NCBI GenBank assembly: GCA_965656785.1
Contig: CBFHLY010000002.1
Location: forward strand, 62,001 to 126,000
Direction: 5' to 3'
Length of the DNA: 64,000 bases
Source of the DNA: JALQTD01 sp965656785
Lineage (GTDB): Bacteria; Bacteroidota; Bacteroidia; Flavobacteriales_D; Sanyastnellaceae
Position numbers and translations under genes: made by a program. Below the pieces are notes generated by a model. It was given only the letters and a program-made list of their open reading frames with translations. It made no database searches and was not told where the DNA came from. Positions 17,311 through 26,098 of the stretch are shown one piece after another. Numbering within the stretch: position 1 is the first letter of the stretch; the number at the start of each line of letters is the position of its first letter.

Positions 17311-18497
17311 TCCGTCAGCTGTTGAAGGAACACGAGCAGCCCCGCCATCAAGTGCGCGTTTTCAAACCGGTCTTCGGCCGCGGCCCGCCCGCGCGCACCC
17401 ATCTCCAGGGCATTTCGGGGGTGCTCGAGCGCCTTGAGCAGTTCCGCAGCGAAGGCCTCCGCGGTGTTGGCCTCCCGGTAATGCACCCCCGGTTCAAGCC
17501 CCAAGCCCTCCATCCCCAAGCGCGTCGAAACGATGGGGCGCCCGGTGGACAACCCTTCAATGGCCTTGATGCGCACCCCACTGCCCGCGTGCAACGGAAT
17601 GGCCATGATGCCGTTGCGGTTCAACATGCTCCACGCATCGTCCACTTCCCCCAGCACCTCCACGCCGGGCCCCGCCGGCCAATCCTCGGGGAAATTGCGC
17701 CCCGCCAGCACCAACCGCGCATCCGGACGTGCAGCTCGCACGATGGGCCACACCGATTCCTGCAGCCACCGGACGCCCTCGCGGTTGGGCTCCCAGTCCA
17801 TCGAGCCGAAGTGGAACACGTGGTCGGGCAGACGCCCCTCTGGACGGGGAATCGCCCCCGCGTCGTACCCGAACGGCGTGACGTGAATCGGCCGCTTGCA
17901 GCCGAGTTCGCGAAAGATGGCCGCGTCTTCGTCCGAAATGGCGACCACCGCATCGACGTCGTTCAGCACGCTGATTTCGTAGCGGGCGAGTTGGTCCGTC
18001 AGCAACTTCAAGTACAGCCGGCGACTCAGCGCTTCCGTCTCCGCGGCGAGCCCTTCCCAAATTCGGTGCTCCACGTTGTGCGCCCGCAGCACCACCGGCC
18101 CGTCGACGTACTTGCGGATCAAGGGCAGGTACGGCACCGTGAAGAGGCTCTCAAGCAGCACCAAATCGAACACCTCCCGCTGCAAAATCCACCGCAGTCG
18201 CTCCTCCAGGTCCCCGTGGTGAAATCGCGCCACGTTGTAGCTCTCTCCGGAAATGAGGTGCGTCAGCGCGTCGCGCGCGTTGACCCGCGTGTCGATGTAG
18301 ACCGCTTCGAACCGCGTCGCCTCGGCGTACGCCGCGTCCGATGGGGGCACGAAGGGGTGCTTATCCGTGCAGGCGGCGAGGACCCGCACTTCGTTGCCCG
18401 CAGCGAGCAGCCCGCGGGTGACGGCGTCCATGGCGCGGCAGCCGCCGTCCCGGCTGGGGCGCGGGGGTTTGTGGCAGAGTTGAAGGATGCGCATCAT
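17307..18497 (-). CDS. Family 4 glycosyltransferase
   Basis: 396 residues from the first of two adjacent ATG codons at 18497 and 18494. The start MRILQLCHKPPRPSRDGGCR and the C-terminal GSGVRIKAIEGLSTGRPIVS place it in the GT-B, GT4-like family. FHFGSMDWEPNREG marks the start of the second Rossmann domain. The gene start overlaps the lptF stop by 4 nt, and the next glycosyltransferase overlaps its end by 4 nt. A long in-frame extension upstream is Arg/His/Pro-rich shadow sequence and was discarded. A role in envelope glycan assembly is inferred from the company of LptF. Confidence 0.86.
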   Translation of the reverse strand: MMRILQLCHKPPRPSRDGGCRAMDAVTRGLLAAGNEVRVLAACTDKHPFVPPSDAAYAEATRFEAVYIDTRVNARDALTHLISGESYNVARFHHGDLEERLRWILQREVFDLVLLESLFTVPYLPLIRKYVDGPVVLRAHNVEHRIWEGLAAETEALSRRLYLKLLTDQLARYEISVLNDVDAVVAISDEDAAIFRELGCKRPIHVTPFGYDAGAIPRPEGRLPDHVFHFGSMDWEPNREGVRWLQESVWPIVRAARPDARLVLAGRNFPEDWPAGPGVEVLGEVDDAWSMLNRNGIMAIPLHAGSGVRIKAIEGLSTGRPIVSTRLGMEGLGLEPGVHYREANTAEAFAAELLKALEHPRNALEMGARGRAAAEDRFENAHLMAGLLVFLQQLTE

Positions 18498-19909
18498 TTG
18501 GCCTGCAAGCGTTTCCACGGCCAGCGGATGCTCCGGATGTGGGCATCGCGCATCGCCATGCGGGTGAGCCAAACCGCCACCGGGAGGAGCAACGCGGTGC
18601 TGAGCCACATGCCCGGAAGCGGTTCGAGGGTCCCTGATTTGATCATTTGTTCCCCCACAATCGACACAATGTAGTAAGCCAGGAAGATGCCGATGGCCAC
18701 CACCGTCGGCATGCCCAGCCCGCCCTTGCGGATGATGGCGCCGAGCGGGGCGCCGATGAAGAACAGGAGGATGCAACTCGACGCGAGGAAAAACTTCCGG
18801 TGCCACTCGACGGCGTGCCGGTTGCGGAGGCGGTGCTTCGAGGCCGCATCATCGAGGGCGTTTTCGATGCCCTGCTTCGCATTGCGGGACAGTTCGCGCG
18901 CCGCATCGAAGGCCATCCGCCGCTGCGACGGCGAAAGCCCGGCCAACGCCACGCCCGGCCCCGCCTCGGCAACCGCCGGCACCACCCGCCCTGAATCGAG
19001 CCGCAGCGAATCACGGAAGAGGAGCACGTTCCGCTCGCCGTAGCGCGCCACGTCCTGCAGCCGGGATTCCGCCACGCCCGCGAGCGAGTCCATGGCGAGT
19101 TCGAGCTGCCGGATGGTCATCATTTCGTGCACCTTTTGGAACAGGCCTTCGTCGACCTGGTTGAAATCGAGCGAGCCGAGGTCGATGGCGAGGGTTTGGG
19201 TGGTAAATGAGGAGGACACGAAGGGGTGGAGCCGCTCTTGGCGCCGTTTGGCCTGTTCGAGGTCTTCCTCGTAGCTGTAGCCGTCTTCGAGGTGGAGCAT
19301 CAGGAAGTCGCCTTGTTGGTCCATGCGGCCACGGCGGGCGCGGATGACGCGGGTGGCGCCTAGGCTCGCCTCGCGGTTGTCGTGGATGAGGACGTCGTGG
19401 AGCGTGCCGTCGTCGTCTTTGGCGTCGACGCGGATTGCGAAGCCCTCGATGCCCGTGTAGAAGAGGCCGGGTTGGAGGTTGAGCGTCGGTTTCTTTTTGG
19501 TCACCGAAAACAGCAACGCCCTGAATTTCAGGTTGGCTGCAGGCCAAACCGAATTCGAGAACGCAAACGCGCCCACCGAAATCCCCACCATGGTCCACAT
19601 CAGCGGCCGCAGGATGCGCCAAAGCGACAACCCCGACGACTTCATCGCCGTCAGCTCATTGCGCTCGGCCAGTGAACCCAGCGCCATGATGGACGCCACC
19701 AGGATGGCAAGCGGCAGCGCCATGTTCACGAGCCGCGCGGAAGCGTACACCATCAACTTCCCGATGATCCACGGTTCCAGCCCCTTGCCGATGAGGTCGT
19801 CGGCGTACACCCACAAGAACTGCATGTCCAAGATGAACAGCGCCACCGGCAAGGTGACGGCAAACGGGGCGAGGAACGCCCGCAACAAGAGCAGGGACAG
19901 TTTGCGCAA
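18494..19909 (-). CDS. LptF/LptG family LPS export permease
   Basis: 471 residues from a TTG start at 19909. N-terminal helices (about 7-30 and on) open as RKLSLLLLRAFLAPFAVTLP, then MQFLWVYADDLIGKGLEP, a Bacteroidota LptF hallmark. A periplasmic beta-jellyroll-like region lies in the middle, and C-terminal helices include FFIGAPLGAIIRKGGLG. With LptG and LptB2 the protein extracts lipopolysaccharide from the inner membrane. The ORF can be extended to a GTG at 19951, but a TATCTTTG promoter-like box lies inside that extension and the family N-terminus fits the TTG. It heads a run of four overlapping genes. Confidence 0.85.
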   Translation of the reverse strand: MRKLSLLLLRAFLAPFAVTLPVALFILDMQFLWVYADDLIGKGLEPWIIGKLMVYASARLVNMALPLAILVASIMALGSLAERNELTAMKSSGLSLWRILRPLMWTMVGISVGAFAFSNSVWPAANLKFRALLFSVTKKKPTLNLQPGLFYTGIEGFAIRVDAKDDDGTLHDVLIHDNREASLGATRVIRARRGRMDQQGDFLMLHLEDGYSYEEDLEQAKRRQERLHPFVSSSFTTQTLAIDLGSLDFNQVDEGLFQKVHEMMTIRQLELAMDSLAGVAESRLQDVARYGERNVLLFRDSLRLDSGRVVPAVAEAGPGVALAGLSPSQRRMAFDAARELSRNAKQGIENALDDAASKHRLRNRHAVEWHRKFFLASSCILLFFIGAPLGAIIRKGGLGMPTVVAIGIFLAYYIVSIVGEQMIKSGTLEPLPGMWLSTALLLPVAVWLTRMAMRDAHIRSIRWPWKRLQAK

Positions 19910-19931
19910 CTCAGGGGCGTTGGTGGTCGGC

Positions 19932-19939
19932 CAAAGATA
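19932..19939 (-). promoter_or_regulatory. Candidate -7 element of the lptF operon
   Basis: TATCTTTG on the minus strand is an exact TAnnTTTG match, 22 nt before the proposed TTG start of lptF at 19909. If real, it excludes the GTG start at 19951. No convincing -33 element was identified. Confidence 0.4.
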
Positions 19940-20011
19940 GCAACACACCACCGCGCGTGCGGGGACTTTGCCGTCCGGTCGCTAAATTGCCCGCGATTTC
20001 AACCCATTCAC

Positions 20012-22042
20012 ATGACTAAATTCCCATTCTACCTCGCCGCACTTGGCGTGGTGTTCGCCACGGGATGTGGCGAGGCCCCTGCTCCGGAAGCTGAAACGCC
20101 GGTGGCGGAGGAGTTTGTTTGGCAAACCGAACAAGTGGCCGACCTCAAACTCATTCGCTACCAAGTACCCGGCTGGGAACAGTTGAGCCCGCGCCAGCAG
20201 GCCCTCGTCTACTGCCTGAACCAGGCGGGATTGAGCGGTCGCGACATCATGTACGACCAGAACTACCGCTACAACTTGACGTTGCGCGATCTGTTCGAGG
20301 GGATTTACACCGGCTACGAAGGGGACCGCACGACGAAGGATTTCGAGGAATTCGTGGTGTACCTGAAGCGGTTTTGGTTCTCCAACGGCATCCACCACCA
20401 TTACAGCAACATGAAGTTCACGCCGGGATTCAGCCAGGAAGCCTTCATGGAATGGGTCGCGGCCACGGGCCAAACTGCAGACGAGACCCTCCTCGCGGTC
20501 ATCTTCGACCCGACGGTCGACCCGAAGAAAGTGGAGCAGGACAAGTCGAAAGGCCTCGTTGAAGGCTCGGCCATCAACTTCTACGCGCCCGACGTGACCA
20601 CCGAGGAAGCGCAGGCCTACTACGCGTCCATCGAAGATCCCACGGACCGCACGCCCGTCGAATACAGCCTCAATTCGCGCCTCGTGAAGAACGAGCAAGG
20701 GGAGGTCGTCGAGCAGCCCTACCGCGTCGGCGGGTTGTACGGCGACGCGTTGGCCCAAGTCGTCTACTGGCTGAAGGAAGCCCAGAAGTACGCGGAGAAT
20801 GAAAAGCAATCCGTCGCCCTCGGCCACCTCATCAGCTACTACGAAACCGGTGACCTCGAAAAGTGGCAGCTTTACAACATCAACTGGGTGCAGGACACCG
20901 AAGGCGATGTGGACTACATCAACGGCTTTGTGGAAGTGTACAACGATCCGCTCGGCTACACGGGCAGCTACGAGACCGTGGTCCAAATCAAGGACTTCGA
21001 AGCGAGCGAGCGCATGGCGATGCTCATGAACAACGCGCAGTGGTTCGAAGACCACATGCCCTTCGATCCCGCGCACAAAAAGGACACGGTCGTCGGCATC
21101 ACCTACAACGTGGTGAACGTGGCCGGCGAGGCCGGTGACGCTTCCCCCAGCACGCCCATCGGCGTGAACCTCCCCAACTCGAACTGGATCCGCGTGATGC
21201 ACGGTTCGAAGTCGGTGAGCCTCGGCAACATCGTCAACGCGTACGACCAAGCAGGCGGCAGCGGCATCCTCGAGGAGTTCGCGAATGACGCGGAGGAAAT
21301 CGAGCGCACGAAGGCGCACGGTGAACTCGCGGGCAAGCTCCACACGGCCATGCACGAAGTCATCGGCCACGCTTCCGGCCAACTCGAAGACGGGGTCGGC
21401 GAGCCGAAGGCGACCTTGAAGGAGTACAGCTCGACCATTGAGGAAGGGCGCGCGGACCTCGTGGCGCTCTATTACTTGCTCGACCCGAAGCTCGTCGAAC
21501 TCGGTTTGATGGAGAGCCTCGACGTGGGCATGGCGGAATACGACAGCTACATCCGCAACGGCATGATGCTCCAATTGCGCCGCCTCGAACGGGGCGCGGA
21601 CATCGAGGAAGCCCACATGCGGAACCGCGCTTGGATCGCGCACTGGTGCTTCGAGCGCGCGGAAGGGGACGGCACCATCGTCCGCGAGGTGCGCGACGGC
21701 AAGACATACTTCGATGTCCAGAACTACGAGCGCTTGCACGAGTTGTTCGGTGAACTCCTCGGCGAGGTGCAGCGCATCAAGTCGCAGGGCGATTACGAGG
21801 CAGCGAAGGCGCTCGTGGAGGGCTATGGCGTCCAAGTGGACCCGGCCATTCACGAGGAAGTACTCACCCGGAGTGAGGTGTTGGGCATCGCGCCATACGG
21901 CGGATTTATCAATCCCCAAATGGAAGCCACGGTGGACGCTCAGGGCGCCCTCACCGCGGTCGAGCTTACCTACCCAGACGACTTCACCGAGCAGATGCTC
22001 CACTACGGCCGCACCTACCACTTCCTCCACGGCATCCAATGA
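20012..22042 (+). CDS. Dipeptidyl peptidase III-type (M49) zinc peptidase, lipoprotein
   Basis: 676 residues. The N-terminal signal ends at a Cys near 19 (VFATGCGEAP), consistent with a lipoprotein in the periplasm or outer membrane. The M49 zinc signature is HEVIGH at 448-453, followed by the second ligand motif EEGRAD at 477-482, in the order and spacing of DPP III. Such enzymes release dipeptides from the N-terminus of short peptides. Bacteroidota members are often mislabelled as dihydrofolate reductase; nothing here supports that. The stop overlaps the start of a 93-residue gene by 4 nt. Confidence 0.88.
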   Translation: MTKFPFYLAALGVVFATGCGEAPAPEAETPVAEEFVWQTEQVADLKLIRYQVPGWEQLSPRQQALVYCLNQAGLSGRDIMYDQNYRYNLTLRDLFEGIYTGYEGDRTTKDFEEFVVYLKRFWFSNGIHHHYSNMKFTPGFSQEAFMEWVAATGQTADETLLAVIFDPTVDPKKVEQDKSKGLVEGSAINFYAPDVTTEEAQAYYASIEDPTDRTPVEYSLNSRLVKNEQGEVVEQPYRVGGLYGDALAQVVYWLKEAQKYAENEKQSVALGHLISYYETGDLEKWQLYNINWVQDTEGDVDYINGFVEVYNDPLGYTGSYETVVQIKDFEASERMAMLMNNAQWFEDHMPFDPAHKKDTVVGITYNVVNVAGEAGDASPSTPIGVNLPNSNWIRVMHGSKSVSLGNIVNAYDQAGGSGILEEFANDAEEIERTKAHGELAGKLHTAMHEVIGHASGQLEDGVGEPKATLKEYSSTIEEGRADLVALYYLLDPKLVELGLMESLDVGMAEYDSYIRNGMMLQLRRLERGADIEEAHMRNRAWIAHWCFERAEGDGTIVREVRDGKTYFDVQNYERLHELFGELLGEVQRIKSQGDYEAAKALVEGYGVQVDPAIHEEVLTRSEVLGIAPYGGFINPQMEATVDAQGALTAVELTYPDDFTEQMLHYGRTYHFLHGIQ

Positions 22043-22320
22043 GCACCGAACCCCAACGGACCGTGGCCGAGCGGAAGGTCGAAATCGTCGCTCGGGTCCT
22101 CGCCGAAACGGAAGGCTGGGCACTCGGTGCCATCGAGGAACTGCTCGACAACATCGCCGACACGCACCGCTCCGATGGGTTGGTCATCGGCAAGCGGCCG
22201 TCGGGGGCTCCCGTCATCAAAAGCCGCTTCATGCGGGAGCTCATGCGCTCCATCCATGAAGTGGAACAAGGAAATGGCATCTCGCTTCGTACCTTGGAGC
22301 GGGAATCCGATACTTGGTAA
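22039..22320 (+). CDS. Small conserved-looking cytoplasmic protein of unknown function
   Basis: 93 residues, no signal or membrane segment, predicted mainly helical (VAERKVEIVARVLAETEG, IEELLDNIADTHRS). The last third is basic with RFMRELMRSIHEVEQGNG. It overlaps the M49 peptidase gene by 4 nt, so it is probably co-translated, and a strong terminator follows 3 nt after its stop. The size and charge recall antitoxins, but no partner gene is present, so that idea was not adopted. Confidence 0.6.
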   Translation: MSTEPQRTVAERKVEIVARVLAETEGWALGAIEELLDNIADTHRSDGLVIGKRPSGAPVIKSRFMRELMRSIHEVEQGNGISLRTLERESDTW

Positions 22321-22323
22321 CGC

Positions 22324-22353
22324 AATCGGCCCTTCGGGGCCGATTGTTGTTTT
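22324..22353 (+). terminator. Rho-independent terminator after the M49 peptidase operon
   Basis: A perfect 9-bp stem (aatcggccc / gggccgatt) with a ttcg loop at 22324-22345 is followed by GTTGTTTT. It separates this unit from the next T9SS protein gene. Confidence 0.8.
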
Positions 22354-22385
22354 CAGCTCGCCTTCCCCACCTGCAACTTTTTGAA

Positions 22386-24290
22386 ATGATCAAACACCTT
22401 ACCCTCTCTGCGGCCTTGCTGCTTGCTGCAACGTCGTGGTCTCAAAGTCCTTTTCCGTGCGAAGAGGTGTCCGGCTCGGGCCCCGCAGTGGGCGGCGAAA
22501 TGGCGAACCAAACCGGCCTGTACCAGTCGAACAATACGTACTTCATGAAGTTCGATGCGTACTTCCCGTTCACCATCGATTCGGTGCGGGTTTACGCGAA
22601 CGGCGCAGCTTCTCGCAACTTCGCACTGCTCAACCCGCAAGGAAACGTGATGCAGAACGTGGTGCTGGATGTGCCTGACGGCGAGAGCTGGGTGGTCCTG
22701 GATTTTGACGTGCCCGCCGGTTCGGGCTTCGGACTGAATTGCCTCAACACGGACCCGCAACTTTGGCGGGATGAGCCGCCGAGCGCCTTGTCGTATCCCT
22801 ACGCACTGGGCGATTTGGGCTCCATCACGGGGACGAACATTGCCGGGGCCAATGCCTACGCTTATTACTACTACTTCTACGAATGGCATGTTTCGCCCAA
22901 TGGGGCCATGGCCTATTCCGGAGGGTATCCCTGCATGAACGTGGAGCTCTTGGACGTTGAACCCCTCGAAGCGCTCGGGGGCGGGGATAACGGCAACGAT
23001 TGCTGGGGCTGGGCCGATCCCGTGTCAGGAAGGGAGTTGGCCTTGTTCGGTCGTTCCAATGGTTTGGCCATCTTGGATGTGACCGATCCCACGGACATCG
23101 TGTACTTTGCGAACGTGGCGACGGCTACAGCCCCGAGCCTGTGGCGGGATGTGAAGGTGTACATGGATCACGCGTACATCGTGTCGGAAGCAAGCGGGCA
23201 TGGGATGCAGGTGGTCGATCTGCAGGCGTTGTTGGATTTGCCTTTGGACCAAGTGACGGAAGTGACGCCGGTGGCTCACTACATGGGATTTGGCAACGCG
23301 CACAACGTGGCCATCAACGAGGAAACCGGTTACGCGTATGGTGTGGGGACCAACACGTACAATGGGGGATTGCACATCCTTCGCTTGGACGATCCAGCGA
23401 ATCCCGTGCTGGCGGGCGCGTTCGATGGGTATTACAGCCACGACATCCAGTCCGTCGTGTACCATGGTCCTGACACGGAGTACGCGGATCATGAAATCGT
23501 CTTTTGCTTCAATGGCCAAAGCGGATTTGCCATTGTGGACGCCGAGGATAAGTCGGACGTGCAGCTCCTTTCCACGTTGAACTATTCCGAGCTCGGTTAC
23601 ACGCACCAAGGATGGCTGAGTGAAGATCACCGGTTTTGTTATTTGAACGACGAACTCGATGAGCAAAATTTCGGGAATTACACGCGCACGTACGTCGTGG
23701 ACATTGCGGACTTGGACAATCCCTCCATCATCGGTTTCTACGAAGCTCCCGTGGCCTCCATCGACCACAACATGTACGTCATCGGCGACAAGTTGTACCA
23801 ATCGAATTACCTGAGCGGACTGCGCATCCTCGATGCCGTGGATCCCGCGAACGGCATCATGGAACTCGTCGGATACTTCGACACGAATCCCGAATCGGAT
23901 GCGGCGGTGTTCGATGGAACGTGGAGCAATTACCCCTACTTTCCCAGCGGCAACATTGCGGTGTCCACGTTCTCGCACTTCTTCATGGTGCGTCCGAGTG
24001 CGTCCATTGCGCCTGAAGTGGTTTCTACAGCGACGCTGCCGCGCCCGGAGGTGTGGTCGGTGACTCCCAATCCTGCTCGCGACGTCATGCGTTTGGCTGG
24101 TGCGGCTCGGGGGGCGGATGTGATCCTGCTCGATGCTTTGGGACGGGAAGTGCTTCGATGGCCCGCGCTTCCGGCGGTGGAAGGGTTGAATTTGGATGTT
24201 TCATCGGTTCCTCCGGGGCTGTACTTCGTCCGAATGGAACAGGGAGGAAAGGCCTTGGGGCAAGCTCAGCGCCTCCTGATCCAAGACTGA
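22386..24290 (+). CDS. Choice-of-anchor B family protein with T9SS sorting domain
   Basis: 634 residues from the ATG at 22386, chosen because it begins a clean signal peptide (MIKHLTLSAALLLAATSWSQ). The body contains repeated segments of the LVIVP/beta-propeller kind: NGLAILDVTDPTDIVYFANV, VVDLQALLDLP, GLHILRLDDPANP, LRILDAVDPANG. These are typical of choice-of-anchor B proteins. The C-terminus (VTPNPARDVMRL ... GLYFVRMEQGGKALGQAQRL) is a type A T9SS sorting domain. The protein is therefore predicted to be secreted through the outer membrane and attached to the surface. Its ligand is unknown. Confidence 0.87.
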   Translation: MIKHLTLSAALLLAATSWSQSPFPCEEVSGSGPAVGGEMANQTGLYQSNNTYFMKFDAYFPFTIDSVRVYANGAASRNFALLNPQGNVMQNVVLDVPDGESWVVLDFDVPAGSGFGLNCLNTDPQLWRDEPPSALSYPYALGDLGSITGTNIAGANAYAYYYYFYEWHVSPNGAMAYSGGYPCMNVELLDVEPLEALGGGDNGNDCWGWADPVSGRELALFGRSNGLAILDVTDPTDIVYFANVATATAPSLWRDVKVYMDHAYIVSEASGHGMQVVDLQALLDLPLDQVTEVTPVAHYMGFGNAHNVAINEETGYAYGVGTNTYNGGLHILRLDDPANPVLAGAFDGYYSHDIQSVVYHGPDTEYADHEIVFCFNGQSGFAIVDAEDKSDVQLLSTLNYSELGYTHQGWLSEDHRFCYLNDELDEQNFGNYTRTYVVDIADLDNPSIIGFYEAPVASIDHNMYVIGDKLYQSNYLSGLRILDAVDPANGIMELVGYFDTNPESDAAVFDGTWSNYPYFPSGNIAVSTFSHFFMVRPSASIAPEVVSTATLPRPEVWSVTPNPARDVMRLAGAARGADVILLDALGREVLRWPALPAVEGLNLDVSSVPPGLYFVRMEQGGKALGQAQRLLIQD

Positions 24291-24310
24291 TTACCGAGTC
24301 ATCGGTTCAG

Positions 24311-24340
24311 CGCCCCGCTTCCTTTGTTGGCAGCGGGGCG
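24311..24340. terminator. Candidate bidirectional terminator between convergent genes
   Basis: A 9-bp perfect stem (cgccccgct / agcggggcg) with a 12-nt loop lies between the convergent T9SS protein gene and cdaA. T-tracts are poor on both sides, so strength is uncertain. Confidence 0.45.
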
Positions 24341-24348
24341 TTGTGCGT

Positions 24349-25197
24349 TCAGGACCTTGCCGCGCTCAGGTCGAGGGCTTCTTGAACCAAACCCAACAGC
24401 TCCGAGCGACTTGGGGCCACCTCGAGTTCCGAACCGACGGCCACCCGGACGTCCCGGTGTTCTTCACTGACCACCAATGCAATGGCGTCCGTTCGTTCCG
24501 TGATTCCCAGGGCGGCCCGATGGCGCATGCCCCATTCCGGAGGCAAGTCGGGACGCTGCGAAACGGGCAACACCGCCCTCACGCCGGTCATCCGCCCGTA
24601 AGCGATGAGCAGCGCGCCGTCGTGAAGCGGGCTGTTCTTGAAGAAGATGCTCTCGATGAGAGGCGCGGAAATGGCAGCGTCCAACGGGGTCACGCTTGCG
24701 ATGTGGGTTTGAAGGGGCGATTTGCGGCCAATGACCACGAGCGCCCCCTCGCCCCGGTCCGCAATGCGGTAGAGGGCCTCGACGATTTCGCTCACTTCTG
24801 AACTGCCCGTATCCCGCCGTGAAGGCAAAATGTTGCGCAACCACACGGGCTGCGTTTTTAGGAAATCCTGGTCCCCGATGAACAACAGGAAGGACCGGAG
24901 CTCCTGCTGGAAAACAATCAGGATGGCGATGACCCCGACGCCGATGAATTGGCCCAACAAATCACTGAGCAAATTCAATCCCAACGCGGTGATCAGCTGC
25001 CAAAACGCATAAATCGCCAACAGCCCCAAAAAGACCGGGATGGCGGAGGTGCCGCGCGTCAGCCGATACAGTTGGTAGATGATGAAGCCAACCAACGCAC
25101 CATCGAGGATGGCAATGAACAGGCCCCACCACGTCCCGATGTCCTGCCAATCTTCCAATCCGCTGGCCCACAGGGATTCCCAAATCGCCATCAACAT
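24349..25197 (-). CDS. cdaA: Diadenylate cyclase CdaA
   Basis: 282 residues from the ATG at 25197; an ATG at 25191 is equally possible. Three N-terminal membrane helices cover about 15-90 (FIAILDGALVGFIIYQLY onward). The DAC domain follows, with the catalytic signatures SPLHDGALLI and GMRHRAALGITE. It joins two ATP molecules into c-di-AMP, a second messenger controlling osmolyte and envelope homeostasis. It overlaps the stop of folP by 1 or 7 nt, so the two are translationally coupled. The folP-cdaA pairing is, to my knowledge, common in Bacteroidota. Confidence 0.92.
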   Translation of the reverse strand: MLMAIWESLWASGLEDWQDIGTWWGLFIAILDGALVGFIIYQLYRLTRGTSAIPVFLGLLAIYAFWQLITALGLNLLSDLLGQFIGVGVIAILIVFQQELRSFLLFIGDQDFLKTQPVWLRNILPSRRDTGSSEVSEIVEALYRIADRGEGALVVIGRKSPLQTHIASVTPLDAAISAPLIESIFFKNSPLHDGALLIAYGRMTGVRAVLPVSQRPDLPPEWGMRHRAALGITERTDAIALVVSEEHRDVRVAVGSELEVAPSRSELLGLVQEALDLSAARS

Positions 25198-26060
25198 GGG
25201 CTTACCCTGGGGGTGAGGTGCGTGCCCGCGCGCAGCAGGGTGAAGAGGTCGACGGCTTCGCGGGCGGCGCGTACGTCGTGGACGCGCAGGAGGTGGGCGC
25301 CGCGCTCGAGGGCCCAAGCCTGGAGGGCCGTCGTGCCGTTGAGGGCGTCCGCCGGTTCGATGCCGAGGGGACGCCAAATCATGGACTTCCTGCTGACGCC
25401 GACGAGCAGCGGTGCACCGAGCACGTGGAAGCGGTCGAGGGCGGCGAGCAGGGCGTAGTTGTGTTCGGTGGTTTTGCCGAAGCCGAAGCCGGGATCGAGG
25501 ATCACGTCGGAGAGGCCGGCTTCGCGGGCGGCGTGGAGTCCCTCGTCGAGGTGGGCGTAGACCGTGTCGACCACGTCGTCGTACTGCGGGTCGTCCTGCA
25601 TCGTGGCCGGGGTGCCGCGGAGGTGCATCAGGCAGTAGGGGGCGCCGGCCTTGGCGACGACCGGCCACATTTCGGGATCGCGGCCGCCCGTCACGTCGTT
25701 GATCATGGCGGCACCGGCCGCGAGGGCGCGGCGGGCGACTTCGGCGTGGAAAGTGTCGACGCTCAGGGGCGCATCGGGACGCGCTTCGAGGAGGCCGTCG
25801 ATGACCGGGGCGATGCGTTGCCATTCGGTTTCGACGCCCACGTCTTCGGCGCCGGGCTTGGTGGTTTGGCCGCCGATGTCGATGAGGTCGGCGCCGGCGT
25901 CGAGCATCCGCAACCCGTGCGCCACCGCGGCGGCGGGGAGGTTGTGGTGGCCTCCGTCGTGAAACGAATCGGGCGTGCAGTTCAGGATGCCGAGGATGCG
26001 CGGGCGGTGCAGCGGCATCAATCGGCCGTTCAGGTTCAAATGGTAGGGGAGGTGTTCCAA
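25191..26060 (-). CDS. folP: Dihydropteroate synthase
   Basis: 289 residues from a TTG start at 26060; a later ATG at 26018 would remove the conserved beta-strand HLNLNGRLMPL, so the TTG is preferred. Family motifs are seen: GILNCTPDSFHDGG, DLIDIGGQTTKPGA, SVDTFHAEVA, MINDVTGG, DVILDPGFGFGKT and VGVSRKSMI. It condenses p-aminobenzoate with dihydropterin pyrophosphate in folate synthesis. The gene is very GC-rich. It is divergent from the DUF1599 gene and overlaps cdaA downstream. Confidence 0.93.
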   Translation of the reverse strand: MEHLPYHLNLNGRLMPLHRPRILGILNCTPDSFHDGGHHNLPAAAVAHGLRMLDAGADLIDIGGQTTKPGAEDVGVETEWQRIAPVIDGLLEARPDAPLSVDTFHAEVARRALAAGAAMINDVTGGRDPEMWPVVAKAGAPYCLMHLRGTPATMQDDPQYDDVVDTVYAHLDEGLHAAREAGLSDVILDPGFGFGKTTEHNYALLAALDRFHVLGAPLLVGVSRKSMIWRPLGIEPADALNGTTALQAWALERGAHLLRVHDVRAAREAVDLFTLLRAGTHLTPRVSPC

Positions 26061-26079
26061 GCTTGCGCGGCGATGTGCG

Positions 26080-26096
26080 TATCTTGCCGCAAGTTA
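26080..26096. promoter_or_regulatory. Divergent promoter-like palindrome between folP and the DUF1599 gene
   Basis: The 38-nt gap holds cttgccgcaag, a 5+1+5 inverted repeat at 26083-26093. It is bounded by TATCTTG on the plus strand (26080-26086) and TAACTTG on the minus strand (26096-26090). These could be back-to-back shortened -7 elements, or an operator. Motif-based inference only. Confidence 0.3.
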
Positions 26097-26098
26097 CG

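Noticed and set aside
20012..22042. Dihydrofolate reductase label for the M49 protein
   Set aside because: The HEVIGH and EEGRAD motifs and length are those of dipeptidyl peptidase III. No DHFR fold feature is present.
19982..22123. 713-residue minus-strand open frame opposite the DPP III gene
   Set aside because: The plus strand carries the M49 zinc motifs in the right order. The opposite frame has no recognisable domain and covers the gene and its operon partner.
22039..22320. Antitoxin of a toxin-antitoxin pair
   Set aside because: Size and charge would fit, but no toxin gene is adjacent. The neighbour is a peptidase upstream and a terminator downstream.
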